Part shown: in pieces, positions 7,284-15,079 of the stretch
Numbering within the stretch: the stretch's first letter is position 1
Layout: the number at the start of each line of letters is the position of its first letter
Assembly: GCA_937897265.1 (NCBI GenBank)
Contig: CALCPT010000047.1
Coordinates: 1-21,951 of the forward strand
Length of the DNA stretch: 21,951 nucleotides
Source of the DNA: an uncultured Alcaligenaceae bacterium
Lineage (GTDB): Bacteria; Pseudomonadota; Gammaproteobacteria; Burkholderiales; Burkholderiaceae_B
Direction of reading: 5' to 3'
Position numbers and translations under genes: made by a program
Notes under the pieces: generated by a model
The model's input: only the letters and a program-made list of their open reading frames with translations
The model's database searches: none
Told to the model about the DNA's origin: nothing

Positions 7284-8279
7284 TTAATCTACGCGTGCGC
7301 CCGCCCGTTTCACAATATCCGCCCATTTATCGGCCTCTTTGGCGAGATAAATGTCAATCTCATCACCCCGTAAGGGCTTAGATTCGAATCCTCGCGCGAT
7401 TAGAGTTTGCACGACTTGGGGATCAGCTAACACTTCCTGCGTCACGGCTCTTAAGCGCACTTTCAACTCTGGCGAGATACCGGCAGGTGCATACAGTGCC
7501 CACCAGGCCGCCAAATCAAAATCACTGATCCCTTGTTGGTCAACGGGGATCACGTCAGGCGCAGCGCTTGATCGAGTCGAACTTGATACAGCAATCGGGC
7601 GTAGACGACCACCTTGAATCAAGGCCATCACCGCGGCTGGGTGATAAAACATAAAGTCAATTTCGCCCGCGGCAAGATCGGTCAGCGCACGTGTCGCATC
7701 TTTGTAAGGGGCATGGAGCATATCAACGCCCGTACGAACCTTAATGAGCTCGCCCGCCAGTTGCCCAGTCGTACCGTTGCCCGCCGATCCAAAGGTCAAT
7801 TTACCCGGCTTGTCTTTAGCCATCTGCACCAAATCACCAACTGTCTTCACAGAAGAACTAGCGGGCACCACAAGCAAGTTAGGCGTAATACCAACGACAC
7901 CCAAAGCATAAAAATCAGACAGCGCAAACGGTAGCTTTGAGAACAACGCCTGATTGATTGCATTGGTGGTGATGGTTCCCATCGCCAAGGTGTAGCCATC
8001 AGGCGCCGCTTTCGCGAATTGAGCCATACCGATATTGCCGCTTGCACCAACTTTATTATCGACAATGACCGGTACGTTCAAGACTTTACTGAGGCCTTGT
8101 CCGAAAATTCGCGCGACGACATCGCTTGTCGTGCCTGCCGCAAAGGGCGAAATCATCGTGATCGTTTTGCTTGGCCATTGCTCTGCTGCAGTCTTTGACT
8201 GCGCAAACGCTGACGTGCTTGCACAGGCTGCCAACAACATTGCACTGGCCATGATTGAGCGTATAAAGATATTTTGCAT
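7284..8279 (-). CDS. TctC/Bug family periplasmic solute receptor (1)
   Basis: 331 residues, the normal length for a Bug receptor of tripartite tricarboxylate transporters. The N-terminus is a signal sequence (SIMASAMLLAACASTSAFAQ, 8-27). It can be read either as signal peptidase I cleavage after AFA or as a lipobox LAAC at 16-19. The mature part has the fold landmarks: WPSKTITMISPFAAG (35-49), the ligand-contact region around Asp53, DNKVGASGNIG (74-84), PDGYTL and HAPYK. NKVGAS departs from the usual NKPGAG. It starts 95 bases after the MmgE/PrpD gene on the same strand, so it probably binds the substrate, or a precursor, of that enzyme. No TctA or TctB membrane gene is present in the window, so its transport partner lies elsewhere. 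Confidence 0.93.
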   Translation of the reverse strand: MQNIFIRSIMASAMLLAACASTSAFAQSKTAAEQWPSKTITMISPFAAGTTSDVVARIFGQGLSKVLNVPVIVDNKVGASGNIGMAQFAKAAPDGYTLAMGTITTNAINQALFSKLPFALSDFYALGVVGITPNLLVVPASSSVKTVGDLVQMAKDKPGKLTFGSAGNGTTGQLAGELIKVRTGVDMLHAPYKDATRALTDLAAGEIDFMFYHPAAVMALIQGGRLRPIAVSSSTRSSAAPDVIPVDQQGISDFDLAAWWALYAPAGISPELKVRLRAVTQEVLADPQVVQTLIARGFESKPLRGDEIDIYLAKEADKWADIVKRAGARVD

Positions 8280-8374
8280 TGAAGTCTCGATTTTTTCTTA
8301 GAAACAAGAGTATGTAGTGGATCTCAGTTTTTCTTTGATAGGATGATTTTTACTAAGTTCTCTCAATTCATCCT

Positions 8375-9736
8375 TCATGCAAGATTCCAAAACTCTTGCA
8401 TATTTTCAACTTGATCGATGGCATCAATTCGTGCAATGAGCTTGCGCGCCTGTGCCTCGCTCATTGCATAGGGCCCGCTGGTCAAGCAAGTCATAGCCTT
8501 CGCCCTAACCTGCGTATCATCCAGAGGGCTTGCAGGGGTACCCGGAATTTCATTCACCGTGCAGCTCAACAGCTCTCCAGCCTTTGTTTGAATGATCACA
8601 GTTGCTGGGGTAAATTTTCCTGATTCTGTTTGATCAATTTCAATCTTGATTTTCTGAATACATTGCATGACTGCAGGGTCAAGCACCGCGTCGGTATCAA
8701 TATCCTGCAATCTAAACGATCCACGCAAGAGGATACTTGCAAGTGAATACTGCACACTAAATTGCGCAGCCACCTGAGGACTATCGCCATACGAAAACTG
8801 TGCCCCAACCAGGCGATTCATATAAGGCGTAATCTTCACAGTACAGTTTGCGACTTGATCACTGGTCAGGTTGTGCTGCGCAACAAGTCGCTCTGTGGCC
8901 ACAATCGCAGCATGGTTACAAAAACAACTAGGATAATTTTTTAAGGTTAAGGTTTGAAGCAGGTATGACTGACCTAAGCCACCCAAGGTTCGGGCACGAT
9001 CAAGCGGTTCGTACAAATTATCAAAGCCTCTTTCACCTTCAAACATTTGTTTTGGTGCAGTGATGCCACACTGAGATAAAAACGCCGCCTCAACCCCATC
9101 GCGGGCCGCGAAGGCAGACTGCAATCGTTTGACCAACGCACCCTCGACCAATGATTGCTGGGTTCCAGCAGCGCGGCTCAGTGCAATCCCCATCGCAGTA
9201 TGAATCCCATTCACATCCAGACCAAGCGCACGCGCCGAGATTGCGGCAGAGGCAAATACTCCAAGCGTTGAAGTCATGAACCAGCCAGGATTATGACCAA
9301 TACCCATACATAAGCGCACATGCATTTCTGCGCCTGCGATATATGCAGTCAAGAAATCTTTACCATGCATGGGTTGCCGATCAGCAAGCGCCAACAGTGC
9401 CGGGATGATGACGATATCCGGATGCGACGTTGCCTGATCATGAACGCTATCGAAATCAAGCGCCGCCGCGTAAATGCCGTTGATAAACGCCGCAGAGGTT
9501 GCCGGCAGATACTCGTTGGTTAACCAAACTCGGCTCTCAGCCTTACCGCCTTGAGCGGTTACCCACGCGTGCACGCCTTCCGTCCCCATCGCTCTTGAAC
9601 CAGCCCACGCGACAGCCAAGGCATCCAACAAGTACCGCTTGGCGTATTGAATGATCTCAGGATTCAAATCTTTGTACTGTAATGCGCTCACCCAGTTCGC
9701 CAGTTCGCGGCTGACAGATGGTTCTGTTTTTTTCAT
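8375..9736 (-). CDS. MmgE/PrpD family protein
   Basis: 453 residues, full length for the family that includes 2-methylcitrate dehydratase PrpD, cis-aconitate decarboxylase and iminodisuccinate epimerase. ATG 9736 is chosen for AAGGAGA 5 bases upstream; the ATG at 9787 lacks one. The alpha-helical N-terminal half has the typical LLDALAVAWAG segment and ALDFDSVHDQATSHPDIVIIPALLALAD, with the conserved Asp and His residues of the active-site region. Next to TctC genes on both sides and with no prpB/prpC nearby, it is more likely a dehydratase, decarboxylase or epimerase of a di- or tricarboxylic acid than part of the methylcitrate cycle. It probably shares a transcript with the TctC gene that follows. 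Exact reaction not assignable. Confidence 0.92.
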   Translation of the reverse strand: MKKTEPSVSRELANWVSALQYKDLNPEIIQYAKRYLLDALAVAWAGSRAMGTEGVHAWVTAQGGKAESRVWLTNEYLPATSAAFINGIYAAALDFDSVHDQATSHPDIVIIPALLALADRQPMHGKDFLTAYIAGAEMHVRLCMGIGHNPGWFMTSTLGVFASAAISARALGLDVNGIHTAMGIALSRAAGTQQSLVEGALVKRLQSAFAARDGVEAAFLSQCGITAPKQMFEGERGFDNLYEPLDRARTLGGLGQSYLLQTLTLKNYPSCFCNHAAIVATERLVAQHNLTSDQVANCTVKITPYMNRLVGAQFSYGDSPQVAAQFSVQYSLASILLRGSFRLQDIDTDAVLDPAVMQCIQKIKIEIDQTESGKFTPATVIIQTKAGELLSCTVNEIPGTPASPLDDTQVRAKAMTCLTSGPYAMSEAQARKLIARIDAIDQVENMQEFWNLA

Positions 9737-9820
9737 GCGCGTCTCCTTGGTGCTTTGCCACTTGGGACGATTGATACCCCAGGGCATTATTTTTGTATTT
9801 TTTGCTTTTTCAGCCCTACA

Positions 9821-9851
9821 TTGTATCTGCGTGTAAGACTCGACCTATACT
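9821..9851 (+). promoter_or_regulatory. Possible promoter for TctC gene at 9885
   Basis: A good -10 box TATACT (9846-9851) lies 33 bases before the start codon. The only -35 candidate, TTGTAT (9821-9826), gives a long 19-base spacer. It sits in the 148-base divergent gap shared with the MmgE/PrpD gene, where one regulator could control both directions. Confidence 0.35.
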
Positions 9852-9884
9852 AGTTTACTCATTTGACGAACTCGAAAAACAATC

Positions 9885-10865
9885 ATGAACCAGATTCCTC
9901 TCAAAATATTCACGTCGCTAGTGTTCGCAGCGTGTAGCCTCAACGCGATGGCTCAACCGAAAGATGGGTTTCCGGATAAGCCTATTACGATGGTGGTCCC
10001 CTACCCTGCTGGGCAAGCCGTCGATTCGCTGGCACGCATGATGGGAGAAGGTTTAACGAAGTACTTGGGACAACCCGTCATTATTGATAACAAAGCTGGC
10101 GCTGGCGGCACAATCGGCAGTAAATATCTGATTCGGATGCCGGCCGATGGCTACACCCTCAGCATGAACGCTAGTGGCCCGCTGGGGATAGCGCCCCATC
10201 TCTTCAAAGAAGCAAATTACGACCCACGAACAGACTTCACACCGATCATGCTGGTGGCTGCCGTTGCGCAAACGCTGGTTGTCTCTGCAAAGTCAAATAT
10301 CAAATCGGTTGCCGATTTGATTGAGGCGGCTAAAGCCAAACCTAATGGTTTGAATTTTGGCTCGCCAGGCAATGGCTCAACTAGCCATCTAACGCAAGAG
10401 ATGTTCAAGCAATTAGCGGGTATCAAGATGCAGCACGTACCTTACAAGGGTGGACCAGCAGCGGTCACTGACTTGTTGGGTGGACAGATAGACGTGCTGT
10501 TTGAAGCCGCGCCCTTAGTCATCCCGTTCATCAATCGCGGCGAGTTGCGTGCTTTAGCCGTTAGCACAGCCAAGCCAATCGACACCCTACCGGGCGTGCG
10601 CCCAATCGCCGCACAAGGGCTTGAGGGTTTTGAGGCCGTTGGCTGGATGGGAATTGTCGGCCCCGCCGGCATGGATCCCGCACGCGTCGAAGTGCTCTCC
10701 AAGGCACTCATACAATCGATTGCTGATCCAGCGATTCGCACCAAACTAGACTCAACCGGCATGCTAACCATCGGCGGAACCCCAAAAGAATTCGCGAGTT
10801 TCATCAACAGCGAATACGCAAAATGGGGTGCCGTGATTCAGAAGGCGGGCGTTAAGCTTGAGTAG
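9885..10865 (+). CDS. TctC/Bug family periplasmic solute receptor (2)
   Basis: 326 residues with a Sec signal sequence ending AMA (21-23) and the full Bug layout: FPDKPITMVVPYPAG (29-43), Asp47, DNKAGAGGTIG (68-78), ADGYTL, HVPYKGG and a C-terminal WGAVIQKAGVKLE. YPAGQAVD replaces the more common GGxxD. It is transcribed away from the MmgE/PrpD gene and ends 59 bases before the convergent TctC gene at 10925. No strong Shine-Dalgarno is visible before ATG 9885. It binds a carboxylate or related small solute in the periplasm by family; no TctA/TctB partner is in view. It may be an alternative receptor for the same acid handled by the neighbouring enzyme. Confidence 0.92.
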   Translation: MNQIPLKIFTSLVFAACSLNAMAQPKDGFPDKPITMVVPYPAGQAVDSLARMMGEGLTKYLGQPVIIDNKAGAGGTIGSKYLIRMPADGYTLSMNASGPLGIAPHLFKEANYDPRTDFTPIMLVAAVAQTLVVSAKSNIKSVADLIEAAKAKPNGLNFGSPGNGSTSHLTQEMFKQLAGIKMQHVPYKGGPAAVTDLLGGQIDVLFEAAPLVIPFINRGELRALAVSTAKPIDTLPGVRPIAAQGLEGFEAVGWMGIVGPAGMDPARVEVLSKALIQSIADPAIRTKLDSTGMLTIGGTPKEFASFINSEYAKWGAVIQKAGVKLE

Positions 10866-10924
10866 TTGTCGCGGGCTGAACTTTCAAGCCAAAAGAATGC
10901 CTGTCCTTAAGCGCGGGAAAGACC

Positions 10925-11911
10925 TCAGTTCGCACTAATCTTGGCTGACTTCACGATAGCTGCGTACTTCACAATCTCACTACGAATGAGCGCACTAAAC
11001 TCAGCGGGTGTATTTGCGCTTGCCTCAAGGCCCATGGCAGCAAGTTTTTCTTTCACATCGGGTAAAGCCAACATTTTTCGCAACTCACCATTGAGCTTAT
11101 CGACGATGTCTGTTGGCGTATTTTTGGGGGCCACGATGCCATACCAAGTGCCCGTCTCAAACCCTGGCAAGGCGCTTTCAGCCATTGTTGGTACGTCGGG
11201 CATTGCTGCAACGCGCTGTAATGAAGATACCGCTAACGCGCGAAGCTTGCCGCTTTTGACGTAGGGCACAAGCGTAACCATATTATCGAACTGCGCATCG
11301 ACGATACCGCCAAGCAAATCAGTCGTCGCAGGTGCACTACCCTTGTATGGCACATGGTTCAAATCAATATTCGCGGCCAAGCTGAAACTCACACCCCCTA
11401 AATGTTGAGCGGTACCCGTACCTCCGTTGCCCAAATTGATTTTGCCAGGATTACGTTTTGCTAACTCAATGAATTCGCTCAAAGACTGCGCCTGAACCGC
11501 AGGGTTTACAACCAGTAACAGAGGCGCCTTAACCAATAGGATCACTGGCGAAAAATCAGTGAGCGAGTTATATGTCAGATTCGTATAAAGCGACGGATTC
11601 ACCGCCATAAAGCCGGCAGCAGCGAGGGTCAAGGTATAGCCATCCGCGGCGGCTTTCGCGCCCGCATCTGCACCAATATTACCGCCAGCACCTGGTTTAT
11701 TTTCAACGACAACAGGTTGCCCCCAAGCCTGAGTCAGATGCTGCGCTGCCATGCGACCCAAAATATCGGTGGCACCACCAGGCGCAAAGGGCACCACCAT
11801 ACGAAGCCCTTTTGATGGGTATGTGGTTTGCGAATGAACAACATTCGAAAAACCGCTAAATACAATTAAGGCTAGACTCAATCTAGCAATCAAAGCAATG
11901 CAACGCAGCAT
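10925..11911 (-). CDS. TctC/Bug family periplasmic solute receptor (3)
   Basis: 328 residues from ATG 11911, preceded by AGGTGA at 7 bases; a TTG at 11929 would add only six residues and overlap that site. A signal sequence (ARLSLALIVFSGFSNVVHSQ, 9-28) precedes YPSKGLRMVVPFAPGGATDI (31-50) with Asp49, NKPGAGGNIG, ADGYTL and HVPYKGS. All Bug landmarks are canonical. It is the last gene of the minus-strand cluster with two enolase-superfamily enzymes (75-base gap), so its ligand is probably the sugar acid or other hydroxy acid they process. A TTGACT/TTTAAT pair (minus strand, 19-base spacer) in the gap could also give it a promoter of its own. Transport partner not in the window. Confidence 0.92.
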   Translation of the reverse strand: MLRCIALIARLSLALIVFSGFSNVVHSQTTYPSKGLRMVVPFAPGGATDILGRMAAQHLTQAWGQPVVVENKPGAGGNIGADAGAKAAADGYTLTLAAAGFMAVNPSLYTNLTYNSLTDFSPVILLVKAPLLLVVNPAVQAQSLSEFIELAKRNPGKINLGNGGTGTAQHLGGVSFSLAANIDLNHVPYKGSAPATTDLLGGIVDAQFDNMVTLVPYVKSGKLRALAVSSLQRVAAMPDVPTMAESALPGFETGTWYGIVAPKNTPTDIVDKLNGELRKMLALPDVKEKLAAMGLEASANTPAEFSALIRSEIVKYAAIVKSAKISAN

Positions 11912-11986
11912 GTCCAAATCACCTGTCAAGAATTGTTGATTAAAACGATCACGTTATTTCACTAGTCAAACAATCAGAGCAAATCG

Positions 11987-13153
11987 TTACGTCACTGCGT
12001 AGCGATCAACAAACTCTTGTCGAATAGTGATCCCCAAACCAGGCCGATCTGGAATTTCAACCATGCCCTCATGGACTGTGAACTGCTCTACGGCAAGCTC
12101 TTGCAATAGTGGGTTCGCACCTAGCGAGTACTCTAAGAGCCACCCAGCAGGCGAGGCGGCAGCAACATGCATACCCGCAGCAAAAGCGAGGGCTCCAGTC
12201 CACAGATGCGGCGCAAGCCGCAAGTTCCAGGCTGACGCGATCGCACCAATCCGCATTGCCTCAGAGATGCCCCCACAAATTGCAAGATCTGGCTGGAAGA
12301 TATCAGCCGCCCGAAGCTCGGCTAAATCACGAAAGTCAAAACGATTAAATTCGCTCTCACCGGCAGCGATCGGTATCGCGGTCGCAGCACGCACTTCTGC
12401 CATACCCCGCTTATCGTCAGCCGTCACCGGCTCTTCGAACCACATCAGGTTACAGTCCTCTACCAACCGACAAAACCGTTTGGCCTGAGCCACGTTGTAA
12501 GTACCGTGTGCATCACAGGCCAACCCGATATCCGGCCCAAGCGCCTCGCGCGCAGCAATCACTCGCTTCGCTGAGTGAATTGGATCCCCATCAATGACTC
12601 CCACGCGCATTTTGACTGCTTTGAAGCCGCCTTTCGCCACGTAACCTAACAGTTGTTCGCCAATATGATCGGCGTCGGCCCAACCGCCTGATGCGTAGGC
12701 TGCCATGTGCGAAGCTTTACGCCCCCCTAGCAAGCGCCACACTGGTGCATTTAAATGCTTACCTAATAAATCCCATAACGCAAGGTCAATACCACTCATG
12801 GCAGAAATTGAAACACCGCGCCGACCTAAAATAGGAAAGACATGCCCGTGCGCTAACGCGTAGTGCCCACGACAACCGTTGTACATCAACTCATACAAAC
12901 GATTAATCTCGCGTGGATCTTCGCCAATTAACGCAGGCCCAAATTTCTGATTAATGATTGCAACCACACCGTGGCTGTTGCCCTCGCTACCGACTTCCTC
13001 TTTTGCCTCGCCCCAACCAACTAATCCACAAACAGTTTCAATTCGAACCAACACCGAATCAAAGGAGGCGACTCGTCCAAAATCCGAAACATGCTGTTTT
13101 TCAAAAGGGATAGGAACGTGCAACCAACGCGCGTGAACAGATTTTATTTTCAT
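11987..13153 (-). CDS. Enolase-superfamily enzyme, mandelate racemase/MLE group (1)
   Basis: 388 residues, a typical length. The N-terminal capping domain (1-125) ends in SGIDLALWDLLGKHLNAPVW and is followed by the beta-barrel. Active-site elements run in the right order: Lys181-x-Arg183 on strand 2, metal ligands Asp214 (CDAHG), Glu240 (WFEEP) and Glu266 (AAGES), then Asp289 (QPDLAICGG) and His316 (PHLWTG), the Asp-His pair of the mandelate racemase subgroup. Members racemise or dehydrate alpha-hydroxy and sugar acids with Mg2+. KxR in place of KxK suggests a dehydratase, but this is not decisive. It lies 75 bases after the second enolase-like gene and 75 bases before a TctC receptor. Start ATG 13153 has only a weak ribosome site. 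Confidence 0.92.
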   Translation of the reverse strand: MKIKSVHARWLHVPIPFEKQHVSDFGRVASFDSVLVRIETVCGLVGWGEAKEEVGSEGNSHGVVAIINQKFGPALIGEDPREINRLYELMYNGCRGHYALAHGHVFPILGRRGVSISAMSGIDLALWDLLGKHLNAPVWRLLGGRKASHMAAYASGGWADADHIGEQLLGYVAKGGFKAVKMRVGVIDGDPIHSAKRVIAAREALGPDIGLACDAHGTYNVAQAKRFCRLVEDCNLMWFEEPVTADDKRGMAEVRAATAIPIAAGESEFNRFDFRDLAELRAADIFQPDLAICGGISEAMRIGAIASAWNLRLAPHLWTGALAFAAGMHVAAASPAGWLLEYSLGANPLLQELAVEQFTVHEGMVEIPDRPGLGITIRQEFVDRYAVT

Positions 13154-13228
13154 AATGGAGAACCACTTCTATTGATCCGCATTCATAGCATTAATAATAT
13201 GCTAAAAAATTTCAACTCTACGATGTTG

Positions 13229-14410
13229 TCAGAAGAGCGATTTAGCAGGTCTTGCACGAACAGCTTCTTCATTAATATCTGAGCCCCAACCTGGGCCCTC
13301 TGGCAATACGATTTCACCATCGACAATTTGAATCGGATGAGTCATGTATTCACGCGTAAACGCAGCCTCATCGACCACGTATTCCATGATGCTGAAATTT
13401 GAGGTGGCTGCTGAAAAATGCGCTCCCATCAGTGACGACAATTGCCCGTGATAGTTGTGCGAAGCCACGTTGATTTCGTAGCTTTCAGCCATCGTCGCCA
13501 TTTTGGTGGCCTCTAACAAGCCGTTCCATTGCGGATCAATGATCGCAACATCTGCCGCGTTGGCCTCTAGATACGGACGAAGCGCTTGCCGTCCCAAGAG
13601 CGTTTCGAGCGAAGAGATCCGTGTCGTCGTTGACTGTTTGACCTCAGCCAAGGCCCGCGGATCTTGTATGTCGACTTCAAGCCACATGAGATTAAAGCGC
13701 TCAAGTGCGCGTGCAATTCTTTTTGCGCCTTCAGGCTTAAAGTGAAAGTTTAGATCGAGCGCTAGCTTTACGCCTTTGCCCGCACCCTGCTCGAAGGCGG
13801 CAAGCAATTCAACAATCGTATTAAGAAGCTTATCGTCGAGGTTCAGCTCTGGAAAACCAGTTCCGATGCCAAAGCCGGGGCGATAATTGTTACAGGCGCC
13901 ATTTTCAAAAGACAGAATATTAGTCTTGAGTGCCTTGAAGCCACGTGCTTTAGCCTCTTGCCCTAACGCCACGATATCGTCTAACGAGCGCAAAGGCGCA
14001 GCATCAAACACTGGTGCAAAGCGCGAACGCAAGGTACCGCATTGCGACCAATAGATTGGTAGCGTTTTACGTAAGGCGCCACCAAATAACTGATGAACCG
14101 GAACGTTGAGCTCTTTTGCTTTTAAGTCTAAGCAGGCATTTTCAAGTGCAGCGATTGCCTGCGAGATTAAGCCGCCAGAAAAAATTCGCGTCACCGCAAA
14201 CAACTTGGCATGAATCAGATTGATCTGTCTCGGATCAGAGCCTAGCAGGCTTTGCCCGAGTTTGAGAATCACACCGCCAAGTCCGGGGGAAGAACTCCCC
14301 TCACTAAACTCAGACCAACCGATTAAGCCGGTATCGGTTGTAATTTTCAAAAATGATAGGGTTCGCCAGCCGCCATCTGCATGGAGGTCTTCGATTGCGG
14401 TGATTTTCAA
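13229..14410 (-). CDS. Enolase-superfamily enzyme, mandelate racemase/MLE group (2), divergent
   Basis: 393 residues beginning at TTG 14410; AAGGAGA lies 4 bases upstream and no ATG occurs near the conserved start MKITAIEDLHADGGWRTLSF. It has Lys162-Thr-Asn164, a KxN pattern also known in D-galactonate dehydratase, and metal ligands Asp219, Glu245 and Glu269. Asp292 (DPQWNG) and His318 (SHN) form the probable acid-base pair. The second metal motif reads WLEVD where the family normally has WxEEP, and the third reads SLET where AxGE is usual, so this is a divergent branch. The cap ends in ACLDLKAKELNVPVHQLFGG, as usual. Placed between an NTF2-like gene and the first enolase-like gene, it probably acts on a related hydroxy acid or the next step. 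Substrate unknown. Confidence 0.88.
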   Translation of the reverse strand: MKITAIEDLHADGGWRTLSFLKITTDTGLIGWSEFSEGSSSPGLGGVILKLGQSLLGSDPRQINLIHAKLFAVTRIFSGGLISQAIAALENACLDLKAKELNVPVHQLFGGALRKTLPIYWSQCGTLRSRFAPVFDAAPLRSLDDIVALGQEAKARGFKALKTNILSFENGACNNYRPGFGIGTGFPELNLDDKLLNTIVELLAAFEQGAGKGVKLALDLNFHFKPEGAKRIARALERFNLMWLEVDIQDPRALAEVKQSTTTRISSLETLLGRQALRPYLEANAADVAIIDPQWNGLLEATKMATMAESYEINVASHNYHGQLSSLMGAHFSAATSNFSIMEYVVDEAAFTREYMTHPIQIVDGEIVLPEGPGWGSDINEEAVRARPAKSLF

Positions 14411-14421
14411 GCTGTCTCCTT
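14411..14421 (-). promoter_or_regulatory. Strong ribosome-binding site selecting a TTG start
   Basis: AAGGAGA (14421-14415, minus) stands 4 bases before TTG 14410. No other in-frame start is near, so this site defines the start of the second enolase-superfamily gene. Confidence 0.75.
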
Positions 14422-14448
14422 GGCCGTTATAAAAGAAGGCCTTTTTTA

Positions 14449-14871
14449 TTAAGCATCACCAAGCGGCGGCACTGCCGGTGTCACCGAAAAATGATGCACT
14501 TGTATTTTCCACTGCCCGTTTAGCTTGCTTAATACAAGCGTCGTACGCAGCACCGATTGTGTTTGGCGCCCACCCGCCAGCACGAACGAAAACGCCCCTA
14601 GCCCTTGCGAGACAAAACTTTCTGGGCTGATCTGCACCAACTCTTGTTCGATCAAGTCTAGTACCGCTGAATGAATGATGCCATCATAAGACGCAAAGTA
14701 AGCCTGAATTGCAGCAACTCCAACCGAATGACCTGCTCGGCCACCATAAAACAAGGCATTGTCGGCGTACAGATTGGCAAGCGCCTCTGGATTCCATACC
14801 TTAGCAGCCAGGTTCCAAGCGTTTTGCATGTCATCAAGGGTATTTTTAAGATTTCTGGCACTTTCAGTCAT
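14449..14871 (-). CDS. Small NTF2-like (SnoaL/DUF4440-type) protein
   Basis: 140 residues from ATG 14871, which has AGGA about 8 bases upstream; the ATG at 14886 would add five residues and has no site. The pattern is that of a cone-shaped NTF2-like domain: an N-terminal helix with AWNLAAKVWNPEALANLYADNALF, the loop GGRAGHSVGVAAIQAYFASYDG, then strands ending in RTTLVLSKLNGQWKIQVHHFSVTP. Proteins of this fold include ketosteroid isomerase-like and polyketide cyclase-like enzymes and many of unknown role, and no specific catalytic set can be recognised here. It is the first gene of the cluster with two enolase-superfamily enzymes and a TctC receptor (38 bases to the next gene), so an isomerase or accessory step in that pathway is plausible. 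No signal peptide, so cytoplasmic. Confidence 0.82.
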   Translation of the reverse strand: MTESARNLKNTLDDMQNAWNLAAKVWNPEALANLYADNALFYGGRAGHSVGVAAIQAYFASYDGIIHSAVLDLIEQELVQISPESFVSQGLGAFSFVLAGGRQTQSVLRTTLVLSKLNGQWKIQVHHFSVTPAVPPLGDA

Positions 14872-14928
14872 GGGGGATTCCTGCATTGTTAAGTGGGTAA
14901 ACGCTGGTATTTCACACGCTTGGTTCAG

Positions 14929-14957
14929 TGTATACGAACGAAAAATGCCTCAAACAA
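14929..14957 (-). promoter_or_regulatory. Possible sigma70 promoter for the NTF2-enolase-TctC cluster
   Basis: On the minus strand TTGTTT (14957-14952) and TATACA (14934-14929) are spaced by 17 bases, about 58 bases before the start codon at 14871. The -10 box is good and the -35 matches only its first three positions. Confidence 0.45.
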
Positions 14958-15034
14958 GGGTTTTCTCTAGATCAGGAAAACAGCAATTTAAGTATATTTC
15001 AGGCAATATAGGTTTGGTTTTCAAGAAACACAGC

Positions 15035-15055
15035 GGTTGACGCAGTCGTTCAACC
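15035..15055. promoter_or_regulatory. Inverted repeat GGTTGA-N9-TCAACC upstream of the orphan receptor
   Basis: Two six-base arms, 15035-15040 and 15050-15055, lie 25 bases before the start of the receptor gene and include TTGACG (15037-15042), a -35-like box without a convincing -10. Half-site spacing is compatible with a dimeric regulator. The site is in the divergent gap shared with the NTF2-like gene. Confidence 0.4.
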
Positions 15056-15079
15056 TAATTTTACGAACAGAGACACTCA

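Noticed and set aside
10442..10807. Minus-strand open frame of 121 codons
   Set aside because: Antisense to the well-supported TctC gene at 9885-10865; no independent evidence.
10866..10924. Terminator between the convergent TctC genes
   Set aside because: A weak GGCT/AGCC stem at 10874-10890 has no T-run on either strand; nothing convincing.
12027..12488. Plus-strand open frame of 153 codons
   Set aside because: Antisense to the first enolase-superfamily gene; its composition mirrors the opposite strand and no family is visible.
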